Source: Allomyces macrogynus ATCC 38327
Taxonomy: Eukaryota > Blastocladiomycota > Blastocladiomycetes > Blastocladiales > Blastocladiaceae
Direction of reading: 5' to 3'
Assembly (NCBI GenBank): GCA_000151295.1
Contig: GG745355.1
Location: forward strand, 380,191 to 444,190
Length of the DNA: 64,000 nt
The notes under the pieces are model-generated. The model worked only from the letters and a program-made list of their open reading frames with translations. It did no database searches and was not told the origin of the DNA. Of the stretch, positions 1 to 7,103 are shown piece after piece; position 1 is the stretch's first letter, and each line of letters starts with the position of its first letter. The position numbers and the translations under genes are program-made.

Positions 1-111
1 CTCGAGGAAAAGCACACGGCCGAGGGCAACTGGCGCGACTTGTGCTCCAAGGCTGTGCCGCAAATCAAGCGGCTCGACGGCCAGATTGTGATCAAGCCCG
101 ACGCCGAGTAG
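1..111 (+). CDS. DNAL1: Axonemal dynein light chain 1, C-terminal end (partial)
   Basis: The window opens inside an exon. Frame 1 reads 36 residues to a TAG at 109-111. The segment contains LEEKHTAEGNW, then a basic stretch, then LDGQ and VIK before an acidic end. This is the characteristic tail of the leucine-rich-repeat protein DNAL1/LC1, where the last LRR cap (NPLEEKH...NW) is followed by KLDGxxVIK. In the family the protein binds the outer-arm dynein heavy-chain motor head in cilia. Only the last exon or part of it is visible; the start lies outside the window. Its presence implies that the organism builds motile flagella. Recognition rests on a short stretch, but the motif order is very specific. 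Confidence 0.7.
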   Translation, partial: LEEKHTAEGNWRDLCSKAVPQIKRLDGQIVIKPDAE

Positions 112-353
112 GGAGGGAGCGGCCGGGTTGAGCTGAAGGGAGGGGCGTTGCTGATGTGAGGGGATTGGGGATTGGACTGATGAGCGTGAGCTGGCAAATC
201 TTTTTGGCTTCCCACCGTCTTTGCGCTTCTATATTGTCGTCACATCACAAAAGGCTTGTACACTCTTTTTGCACATCGCGGCCAGTGTATTGTCCGGAGA
301 CGAGTTGAGCGGTGACAGCGGCAGCGATAGGATTCTTGGATGGCCCAGAGCAG
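112..353. other. Intergenic, 3' side of DNAL1
   Basis: Holds the presumed 3' UTR of the dynein light chain gene. I see no coding sequence, RNA gene or repeat here. Confidence 0.5.
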
Positions 354-470
354 TTACCCGTGTGTCTTGGCCACTGCGAAATGCATGAACTGATACGATA
401 TTGCGGCCGTTCCTTGCGCCATCTTCATGAGCATCTCGCCCACCCAGGACAAGATCTCGGCACGATCCAT
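354..470 (-). pseudogene. EB1-like (calponin-homology) N-terminal remnant
   Basis: Reading leftward from an ATG at 470 gives 38 residues beginning MDRAEILSWVGEML, later containing AAISYQFM, then a stop at 354. The pattern R-x-E-I-L-x-W-V-x-E-x-L followed by A-A-x-Y-x-Q-F-M matches the start of the calponin-homology domain of EB1-family microtubule plus-end proteins. The spacer between the two motifs is shorter than in the family, and the rest of the domain is not found, so this is either a first exon or a decayed fragment. The PLV target site (481-485) lies 11 bp upstream of this ATG, so the virus sits in what would be its 5' leader. Low confidence because the match is short. Confidence 0.3.
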
Positions 471-480
471 GCAGGGTAAG

Positions 481-485
481 GGTGG
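481..485. repeat. Left target-site duplication (GGTGG)
   Basis: GGTGG directly precedes the first base of the element and recurs directly after its last base at 15494-15498. The flanking sixth bases do not match on either side, so the duplication is 5 bp. Confidence 0.8.
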
Positions 486-511
486 TGGCGCCGACCTCAG
501 GGTCGGCGCCA
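486..511. repeat. Left terminal hairpin
   Basis: A perfect 11-bp inverted repeat (486-496 with 501-511; arm TGGCGCCGACC) around the 4-nt loop TCAG lies at the extreme left end. The equivalent right-end hairpin has loop TCAA on the same strand, whereas a strict inverted repeat would give CTGA there. Confidence 0.85.
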
Positions 512-1158
512 CATGTGCCCTAGGACCCTGCCCTAGGTCCAACCCTAGGTCAAAATGCTGTCCTAGGTCCACGCCGCTCCAGGACCACCACCTCGATGAA
601 CCCCCACCGCGGCCACTTCGATTAATGGTTCTCAACATGCCCCTGTAAGCCTGGGGACCTGGACAGGAATTCTGGGACCTAGGTCCACGCCGGTCGGGGA
701 ATGGAATTCGGGGATATGTACCGCGAGCAAGTCTCAGAAAGGGTGCTGGGGATGGGTATACGGGGAATTGGGACCTAGGGATGTGTGCCTGGGACCTAGG
801 TCCACGCGCGGGCAGCGCAGCTGCCCTTGGGGCCAGGGGGTTCGGGGAATGCTTGGAGATGGGTTGGGAAGGTTTGTGGACACACTTGGGCGAACTATGT
901 CCAGGGTGTGTCCACTCCAAATGGCCTCCCAGATAGGTTTTGACACACTGGACACACTGGACAGGGTTGAAAAAATAGATGGCTATAGAAAAAGGGGGGA
1001 GAAGATGTGCACAATCTGCACACATCCCCCTTTTTTTTTATTTCTGAACATCAATTGAAGTGTGTCCAGTGTGTCCAGTGTGTCCATGGGTCTGGGCGGC
1101 CATTTAGAGTGGACACACCTGGACATAGTTTACCCAACTATGTCCACTGGACCTATTT
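486..1158. repeat. Left terminal inverted repeat
   Basis: This 673-bp segment is the reverse complement of 14820-15493 with only a handful of substitutions and a 1-bp length difference in an A/T run. The outer part carries seven CCTAGG palindromes (519, 532, 544, 562, 678, 774 and 795), mostly as GGACCTAGG or CCTAGGTCC. The inner part has tandem TGTCCAGTG units near 1055-1085 and on the opposite strand near 940-965. The open frames through it are repeat translations, not genes. Confidence 0.95.
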
Positions 1159-1166
1159 ACAAAGCT

Positions 1167-3488
1167 CTACTCACTGTCATCGTCTGAGAGGTCCATTGCC
1201 GCTGGACCACAATACTCGTACGAGGTAACCTTCCGCCCATCCACCACCTTGCGCTTCTGAATGAAAAGCTTGTCATCACCCCGCTTGGTCGTGTCCACGG
1301 CTTGAGTCAAGGATACCCCGAGGTGAGTGCTTGACACCACTTGGTGGCCTGGGAAACGTCTCTCGACATACTTCTGGTACATGGTGTAGATGTCCCTGCT
1401 GTCCATGACCTTCTCCACCTCCACGGCCCGGCCAGGCTCCATGAGGTTCCGCGGGAAGCCCCCATAGTCCACAAACTCCTTGATAAGCGCAGCAACAGGG
1501 TCAATGCAAGCTGCCGCCATGGCATCACAGTCCTCATTCTGTGGGAACTTGGACAGACGAATGCCCTTCAGGTCCAGGTTCATGATGTACGTGAAAATCT
1601 TGTTTGCGTTTGCCTTGACAAACTCGGCAAGCTGTTCAAAGTAATCCTCATCACAGTGGTGAATGTTTGAAACCTTGAGGCAAAACACTCGGTGACCGGT
1701 TGCTGTAAGCGGCAGAATTGCTTCGTTGTTCGAGTTAATCATGAAATTGTTCATGTTCTTGGCCACGTAGCGGCGCATGGACTTTTTGTTGATGAGAATC
1801 TTGTCGTCTGTGGTCATGTTCTTGAGCTTATCAAACATGGACCTGTGCTGCTTGAACCCCACTGCTGGCATCTCATCAAACAACACCAACGACTTGTTCT
1901 TGAGCTCTGAGTTGAACGTCTGCGCAAGGAACTGGTCTGCATTGTTCAGGGTCAGGCACAGCTCCTTTCCAAGCAGATGCTCAGACAACGTCTGGTAGAA
2001 GAACCCCTTGCCAGTCCCCTCGAGACCAGTGATGCAGAGGACCACCCCATTGGCTTTGCTCGACGTGAACAGTTCCTGCATCCATTTCAGGACATACGTG
2101 TACTCTGTCTCATGGTTGCTGCAAATGACTTGCAGAATGTAGTCGAGGTATGGTGCGACCTCATCCCGCTCCACATGGCAACCCAGATTGGTTGCAGCAA
2201 ACCCCGGGAAGGCATTGAAATGCTCAATGAAGCATTTCCCAGACTGCTCTCCCCACGTTGGCTTGTGGAAATCGAAAATCCGGGTCTTGACCTGTGGCAT
2301 GTACCAGCCAAGGAGGTGATGGATGGTCATACCAACCGTCTCGCCAGGAACATTGAGCAGCCAGGGGTCATGAATCGACGTGCGGAAATAGTACTTGCCC
2401 ACATACAAATCCTTTCGACAGAATTCGCCCATGTAGCACTTGAGCACCTCCTTGTAGCTTTCCTGGTCATCCTTGTCATTAAGACGACCAATGTGGTGTT
2501 CCACCTTGAATGCCCACTCCTGGTCGTACGATGGTTCCCTTTTCAAAACCTCTGCAACAAATGCCTTGGGGTCATCACAGTGGTCGGGAAAGTCCTTTTC
2601 CTGCAGCTTCGTTTGGTTATGCACAATCGGCTTCTCTGCCCACTTGACATCAAACCCAGTTTGCTGAACCGTGTGTTGATGCAGTTCCTCGAGAAGCTGC
2701 TCATTGACGCGTTCGCTTTTGACCAGCATCACGCCATCAAAGCAAAGGACACTTGGTGCAATGTCACGCTCACGGAAGAACTCAATCGCCTCCATCAGAA
2801 TGATGCTCTCCACTGCTTGGAACACATTTGCCATGACTGAGCCCTTGTTCACAACCGAGACAGAGCGTTCCTTTGAGAATTGAACAATGACCGGGTAATC
2901 GGCGGCAATCTGCGGGTACGCAACATTGTACAGCGTCTTGTGCATCTCCATGAGCTCTGGGTGAAGGCCTCGGGGTGGATGTTCACTAAAAATGACGCGC
3001 AGGAAATCGGACTTTTCCTTGAGCTTGTACTTGGACAGCGCCTCATCGCGATTCTCGAGGTACAGGTCCAGAGCCTTGCTGTTGAGGTTGTAAACCGACA
3101 AGATGGTCTTGAAAATGGATGGAGCGGCTGCCACCATGTCAATGTCCTGCAGCACACCCGCCGCCAGGGCACTCCGAAAGTCCTTCTTCATCCCCTGCAG
3201 AGAAGTACTGGTTGCATAGAGACGTCCAAAGCGCTTCTCTTGGTTCCGCTTCTTGTTTGTGAACGAGTAGACAGTCTCCTTGCCATCCCCATAGGACAGG
3301 TTGAATAGGCTGTGGTAGACCTTAAGCTGCTTCTTGATGTCCTGGGGAACACCCGAGTGCTTCTTGGTGAGGTCCTTGAGCACGTCCATGTTGACAAATT
3401 CATGGAGAATGACTTGGCGACTGTCATTCAGGAGCTTGTCAAGGCGGGTCATGGTTTCCTTGAGCTGGGGCGAGATTGTGTTCTGCAT
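1167..3488 (-). CDS. TV-Pol-like DNA polymerase fused to superfamily 3 helicase
   Basis: A 773-residue replication protein, read leftward from ATG 3488 and ending a few bases inside the left TIR boundary. The N-terminal half shows the motif series of the transposon-virus polymerase (TV-Pol) family: GRLYATSTSLQG at about 88-99, DIDMVAAAPS at 115-124 and CFDGVM at 249-254. The C-terminal half is a D5-like SF3 helicase with Walker A GLEGTGKG at 488-495, Walker B LVLFDEM at 534-540, a sensor segment NFMINSNNE at 581-589 and an arginine-bearing TGHR at 597-600. The same fusion is known in PLVs and virophages, where it is the main replication enzyme. The reading frame is intact. It is transcribed away from the zinc-ribbon gene at 3618, so 3489-3617 is a divergent control region. 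Very confident for the helicase, confident for TV-Pol. Confidence 0.9.
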   Translation of the reverse strand: MQNTISPQLKETMTRLDKLLNDSRQVILHEFVNMDVLKDLTKKHSGVPQDIKKQLKVYHSLFNLSYGDGKETVYSFTNKKRNQEKRFGRLYATSTSLQGMKKDFRSALAAGVLQDIDMVAAAPSIFKTILSVYNLNSKALDLYLENRDEALSKYKLKEKSDFLRVIFSEHPPRGLHPELMEMHKTLYNVAYPQIAADYPVIVQFSKERSVSVVNKGSVMANVFQAVESIILMEAIEFFRERDIAPSVLCFDGVMLVKSERVNEQLLEELHQHTVQQTGFDVKWAEKPIVHNQTKLQEKDFPDHCDDPKAFVAEVLKREPSYDQEWAFKVEHHIGRLNDKDDQESYKEVLKCYMGEFCRKDLYVGKYYFRTSIHDPWLLNVPGETVGMTIHHLLGWYMPQVKTRIFDFHKPTWGEQSGKCFIEHFNAFPGFAATNLGCHVERDEVAPYLDYILQVICSNHETEYTYVLKWMQELFTSSKANGVVLCITGLEGTGKGFFYQTLSEHLLGKELCLTLNNADQFLAQTFNSELKNKSLVLFDEMPAVGFKQHRSMFDKLKNMTTDDKILINKKSMRRYVAKNMNNFMINSNNEAILPLTATGHRVFCLKVSNIHHCDEDYFEQLAEFVKANANKIFTYIMNLDLKGIRLSKFPQNEDCDAMAAACIDPVAALIKEFVDYGGFPRNLMEPGRAVEVEKVMDSRDIYTMYQKYVERRFPGHQVVSSTHLGVSLTQAVDTTKRGDDKLFIQKRKVVDGRKVTSYEYCGPAAMDLSDDDSE

Positions 3489-3617
3489 TGTTCCTTACTT
3501 TTGGAATGAGAAAAAAAAAGAGGGGATATGCACGAGATTATATGCGTTTGAACGCATCGATAATCCAGTCGTGTTGCAAATTAAGTCCTGAAGTTTACAA
3601 ATTGGTACCAAGCAAAG
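3489..3617. promoter_or_regulatory. Divergent promoter region between replication gene and zinc-ribbon gene
   Basis: 129 bp between two outward-facing start codons. It holds an A-rich run (aaaaaaaa, about 3511-3518) and alternating AT stretches such as gattatatgcg. It must carry the start signals of both early-side genes; no single motif is decisive. Confidence 0.45.
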
Positions 3618-4334
3618 ATGGACGAAATCCGCCAATATACCAAGGAACTATTCTGGTGTGCAAAGCCTGGAAAGCAAAATCCACCCAAGTCACCAGAATG
3701 GCTTGTAGACCGGCTCTCTGCCTTGTTGGAGATGCCAGTGAGAGAGGTTGAGCTGAAAATACAGCTTCGAATCCTACTTCAAGGTTTTGAACACGTCGGG
3801 CACCACAAAAAACAGCCAGATGAGGATTTGACATGTCTTTGTGGAATTCATGTCAATGAAGTGTGGATTGTGGGGAATGGCCCAGTGAAAATTGGGATTG
3901 GGACAACATGCATTAACCGAATTGATGAAGCCATGGGTAAAAAGATTAACAAACTAATCAAAATACGTGAGCGGAAGACATTTGACTGTGTGCCATGTGG
4001 AAGGCGTCATCTGAAAACACAAGGATGTCCACTCAACAAGAAGCCTGTCCAGATTCAAACGCGAACCCCGAGTCCACCGCCAGCCTACTCTCTAATGCCC
4101 CCAGTAAAAACGTGTGTCAAATGCTCAAAACCAAATTCGACCAAGTACGCCACATGTCAGCCATGCATGCAGAAAGCAAAGCATTGCGCGACAAAAGGAT
4201 GCTCCAAACTCGTGTTCAAGGAGGGTCACCAGATTTGCTATCACTGCCACATTCAGGCGTCAGGTCCCACAAAACAGTGTCGCTGTGGCAAAATCATCAA
4301 GGCAACCTACAACAGTTGCTTCCTTTGTAAGTGA
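3618..4334 (+). CDS. Multi-zinc-ribbon viral protein
   Basis: A 238-residue protein starting at ATG 3618. The middle part has a CLCG motif (C73, C75) followed by GIGTTCI with C98, a pattern seen in small Cys-containing domains of large DNA viruses. C124, C127 and C137 follow. The C-terminal third has three C4-type clusters: C166/C169/C180/C183, C190/C195/C207/C210 and C221/C223/C234/C237. A proline-rich linker (about 149-163) separates the halves. Such arrays usually bind nucleic acid or protein partners. I do not recognise a named family. Placed between the polymerase-helicase and the recombinases, it could be a replication accessory or a transcription factor, but that is inference. Confidence 0.75.
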   Translation: MDEIRQYTKELFWCAKPGKQNPPKSPEWLVDRLSALLEMPVREVELKIQLRILLQGFEHVGHHKKQPDEDLTCLCGIHVNEVWIVGNGPVKIGIGTTCINRIDEAMGKKINKLIKIRERKTFDCVPCGRRHLKTQGCPLNKKPVQIQTRTPSPPPAYSLMPPVKTCVKCSKPNSTKYATCQPCMQKAKHCATKGCSKLVFKEGHQICYHCHIQASGPTKQCRCGKIIKATYNSCFLCK

Positions 4335-4350
4335 TTCTCAAACGCGTTTT

Positions 4351-4393
4351 GGACCTAGGATTTTTTTTCTTGTCCTAGGATAAACAAAAAAAC
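4351..4393 (+). promoter_or_regulatory. Promoter with T-run flanked by two CCTAGG palindromes
   Basis: CCTAGG occurs at 4354-4359 and 4374-4379, bracketing the T-run ATTTTTTTTCTTG (4360-4372), just before the A-rich leader and ATG 4394. The T-run matches that in front of the major capsid gene. CCTAGG is the word repeated seven times in each TIR, so one DNA-binding protein could recognise both places. Confidence 0.55.
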
Positions 4394-5542
4394 ATGGAAC
4401 AAATTCTTCAGCAGCTTCTCGAGGGTCAGGCTGTCATGCTGAACTGCATTGCCCAGCTTGAACGTGGTGTTACAGTCATGACACAATTCGTTGAACGATT
4501 CCAGACAGCCATGGGTGTGAAGGCCGAGGAACCACTTGAGGAACCACTTGAGGACCAGCCTGAGGAAGTTATCGAGCTGCCTGTTGCCGATTCGGAATCA
4601 GAGATTGTGATTCAGGAACACGAACCACTTGAGGAATTTGTGTTTGAACCGCTCCTCAAGGAGTACGTCCATGATGCCAATGACAAGCCGTGCGAAAAAG
4701 CCACCAAGAAGCGCCGTGAAAATTTGCTGACGTGGTTCAAGGGCAATGTGTCACAGATGAAGGGGAGTGAGGGGCTCGACATTGTCGCCGAATGGTCACG
4801 ACTATTCGACCTGATGAACGTGCGTCAGCTCAAGGACACGGCCGCTGCCTTGAACAGCATCAAGCTCTCTGGAAAACGTTTCTCGAACGTGGACATTGAG
4901 GACCTCCACCACCAGTGCCACGAATGGCGCAAAACCAAGGACAAGATGACCAGCGTGCTCAACGCAAAGAAGCCCCTGGTGGTGTCCCTCGACCAATGCA
5001 AAGCCTATGCTGCAACCGTCCCCGTCCAGCCACTGCCAGACGGTCTCTTGGCCATTTTCATTTCAGCTGCTGTGGGCCTGCAGTGCGACCCAGTGTACCT
5101 GACGTGTGCCAAGACCGAGGAGTACCCCTACCTCGAAGTCGAGGGTGAGCACCTCTGGATGCGCGGTCCGATTATGAGCGCAAAGGCCAAGGACAAGGGG
5201 TACAACATCAATGTGCTCATCGACCCAGCATTCGCCAGCCACATCACCGCCAGCGTCCAAGAGCGAGCCAAAACGGGTCAGAAATTCGTTTTCGCCGATT
5301 TGGTGGACAAGGACAAGGACAAGAGCTTTGACCGCTACTCCAGACTCATCCGCACAGTATCCCAGAGCATTCCGGAGCTGAACGGTGCAAGCACTGTCGA
5401 TTTCCGCAAGGCTCACGTGACCCACGACCTGGGCCTGTACAAGCGCAACGCCATGACCTATGAGGAGCTCAACGCCCGGTTCTCTGCACGTGGGCACAGT
5501 CTGGCCGTGCTGGACCATTACTACCACCCGGACGCGGAATAG
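4394..5542 (+). CDS. Tyrosine-recombinase-like protein with N-terminal coiled coil
   Basis: 382 residues. Positions 1-40 look like a coiled coil, followed by an acidic E/P-rich linker (about 44-85, with two PLEEPLE units) and a helical region. The C-terminal part resembles a tyrosine recombinase catalytic domain: DFRKAHVT with R338, then ARGHS with H368 and DHYY, where Y377 lies nine residues after H368, the usual His-to-Tyr spacing. In the segment that usually reads GLR, this protein has GLQ (228-230). The first catalytic arginine therefore seems to be missing, and the residue three before R338 is valine where His is common. It may be a degenerate or repurposed recombinase that binds but does not cut DNA. 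It is co-directional with the DDE integrase 22 bp downstream. Confidence 0.6.
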   Translation: MEQILQQLLEGQAVMLNCIAQLERGVTVMTQFVERFQTAMGVKAEEPLEEPLEDQPEEVIELPVADSESEIVIQEHEPLEEFVFEPLLKEYVHDANDKPCEKATKKRRENLLTWFKGNVSQMKGSEGLDIVAEWSRLFDLMNVRQLKDTAAALNSIKLSGKRFSNVDIEDLHHQCHEWRKTKDKMTSVLNAKKPLVVSLDQCKAYAATVPVQPLPDGLLAIFISAAVGLQCDPVYLTCAKTEEYPYLEVEGEHLWMRGPIMSAKAKDKGYNINVLIDPAFASHITASVQERAKTGQKFVFADLVDKDKDKSFDRYSRLIRTVSQSIPELNGASTVDFRKAHVTHDLGLYKRNAMTYEELNARFSARGHSLAVLDHYYHPDAE

Positions 5543-5564
5543 ATTTTGTTGAGTACTTGTAAAG

Positions 5565-6410
5565 ATGGCCAAGAAGCAGTCCAAGGAACAAGACCATAGC
5601 AACGACCCAAATCGCCAGCCGCTGAGTGGACCCCAGGAGCTATTCTTGAAACAGTTGTATTATGAACGGTTTCCAGGCGCAGGGTACCACGCTCTGTACG
5701 AGGCAGTTGTGCGTGAGGCGCCATCGACTCTCCCCCACATTTACTGCAACCAGGTTCGGGAATGGCTGAACACACAGGAGCTGTACCAGCACAACAAACA
5801 GCCCCCTCCCAAGCGCGACATTCGGCGCATCCAGGCCACCTCTGTTTCGCGCGTCTACCAGCTGGACCTCATCGACATGGGCAAAGACCGTGTGTGGAAG
5901 GGCTTTCACTATATTTTGAACGTGGTGGACGTGGCCAGTCGCAAGTTGTTCCTGGAGCCACTCAAGAAAAAGACACAGGACACAGTGTACCTCGCATTCA
6001 AGAAAATCGCCAAGCATGAGCACTTTGGCAACAAGCCGACCATCCACATGGACAATGGCGGTGAATTCGCTGCGTTGAAACGCGACCCGAGCATTCGATG
6101 TGTGCTGGGCAAGCCCCACGTACCCATGGGCCAGGGCATGGTCGAGTCGCTGAATAAACAGGTGCGGCGTTATGTCAACATGTACCTGCAGCAAGGCTAC
6201 AATGACTGGCCCATGGCTATCCCTCGCTTCCAGGACTCGTTGAACTCTTTGTCGCGGAGAGGCACTGGCAGTCTGTCGGCCAATGAGGCTCATGAGATGC
6301 CCAAGGAAGAGTCCAAGGTATATTTCGAGGAACTGAAAGCAAAACGAACGCGCAGCGACGACCCGCTCAATGACAATTTGCTGCCACTTGGTGCCACTGT
6401 GCGCTACTGA
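5565..6410 (+). CDS. Retroviral-type (rve) DDE integrase, catalytic part
   Basis: 281 residues from ATG 5565 to a TGA at 6408-6410. The N-terminal region resembles the helical domain of Polinton integrases. The catalytic core is clear: D101 in YQLDLIDM, D163 in HMDNGGEF and E194 in GMVESLNK. In this family the enzyme joins element ends to target DNA, giving a short duplication as seen here. The TGA falls at the beginning of the C-terminal DNA-binding domain (the LPLGATVRY segment). The same frame stays open for 434 further nucleotides and supplies the missing domain. The core would be made, but without its tail unless the stop is read through. This is the likely source of the TG...CA ends. 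Confidence 0.92.
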   Translation: MAKKQSKEQDHSNDPNRQPLSGPQELFLKQLYYERFPGAGYHALYEAVVREAPSTLPHIYCNQVREWLNTQELYQHNKQPPPKRDIRRIQATSVSRVYQLDLIDMGKDRVWKGFHYILNVVDVASRKLFLEPLKKKTQDTVYLAFKKIAKHEHFGNKPTIHMDNGGEFAALKRDPSIRCVLGKPHVPMGQGMVESLNKQVRRYVNMYLQQGYNDWPMAIPRFQDSLNSLSRRGTGSLSANEAHEMPKEESKVYFEELKAKRTRSDDPLNDNLLPLGATVRY

Positions 6411-6845
6411 TTGCCATACAAGACTCAGCTGGAGAAAAAGAACATGCCCACGTACAGTGCCACACTGCATACCATCGTTCAGCGTCGAAAAGGCACGGGC
6501 ATCAGCAGTCCTTCGTATAAAATTTCAGACATGCCTCGCTGGTACAATGCCAGCGATTTGCAGGTCATCAAAAAGGTCGAGGCGTATGAACGTGAGAAGC
6601 AGCCTGTGGTGCAGCGCGTCAAGAACACTTCGAATGTGGTCATGGTCCCAGCTGAGCAAGTGCTGAGGCGCTCAGAGCGTCTTTGCAACAAGCAGGCGCC
6701 AGAAGCAGCGCCAGTGGAGCCTGTCCCAGAGCCTGCCCCAGAGCCGGAAGAAGAAGAGCCATTCGTGCCACGTCGCTCAAAGCGTATCCAGAATAGGTTA
6801 GCGCAACAGGTAGAGACTCAGGGTAACATGAACGCCAACCGCTGA
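6411..6845 (+). pseudogene. Integrase C-terminal domain, separated by an in-frame TGA
   Basis: In the same frame as the integrase, directly after its TGA. The 144 residues have the pattern of the SH3-like C-terminal domain of Polinton integrases: a lysine-rich beta start, SATLHTIVQRR, SYKISDM, then a W/Y-containing segment and LQVIKKV. A tail with P/E repeats (about 95-122) and two RRS-[EK]-R basic motifs (near 83-86 and 125-128) may be a nuclear localisation or chromatin-targeting tail. There is no ATG at its start; the first codons are TTG CCA. It is either the second half of a nonsense-mutated gene or reached by readthrough. Its end overlaps the converging fibre gene by 48 bp. Confidence 0.7.
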
Positions 6846-7103
6846 CAGAGTGACATCACTCATCCAGTTGAAGCAGTAGGTGTGGGTCGAGTCAAGATAC
6901 ACTGGGGCTGATGCACTCATCCATGTATTGCCAGACTTGACGCTCTGGGCAGAGACCAGGGTGAGTGAACCGGGGAAATTCCCTGCTGTGCTGCTCGTGT
7001 AATCGTAGAGATATACGGTGGCATTGTGCTCAGCAGACGGATTGCTCGTGTACCAGCACAATGTGTTTGTCATGTACCATCCACTGGTTGAGACAGTGAA
7101 CAC
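6798..7103 (-). CDS. Fibre protein distal head, in shifted frame
   Basis: About 100 residues in another frame that directly continue the fibre protein encoded upstream. The segment starts FTVSTSGWY and is rich in T, S, Y and V with alternating hydrophobics, as expected of a beta-sandwich receptor-binding head. The two frames join near 7103 at a short C-run (G-run on the coding strand); one extra G would restore continuity with NASGTGG upstream. No good independent start signal is seen, so it is best read as the fibre C-terminus after a frameshift. Confidence 0.6.
   Translation of the reverse strand: MFTVSTSGWYMTNTLCWYTSNPSAEHNATVYLYDYTSSTAGNFPGSLTLVSAQSVKSGNTWMSASAPVYLDSTHTYCFNWMSDVTLSAVGVHVTLSLYLLR

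Noticed and set aside
354..1025. 223-residue minus-strand open frame through the left TIR (and its mirror of 260 residues at 14852-15634)
   Set aside because: Translation of CCTAGG and TGTCCA repeats within the inverted repeats; the host end differs at the two sides and no domain is present.
1977..2840. 287-residue plus-strand frame opposite the polymerase-helicase gene
   Set aside because: Antisense shadow of a strongly conserved protein; no promoter and no domain.
5640..6470. 276-residue minus-strand frame opposite the integrase
   Set aside because: Shadow of the DDE integrase, which has all catalytic residues in the plus frame.
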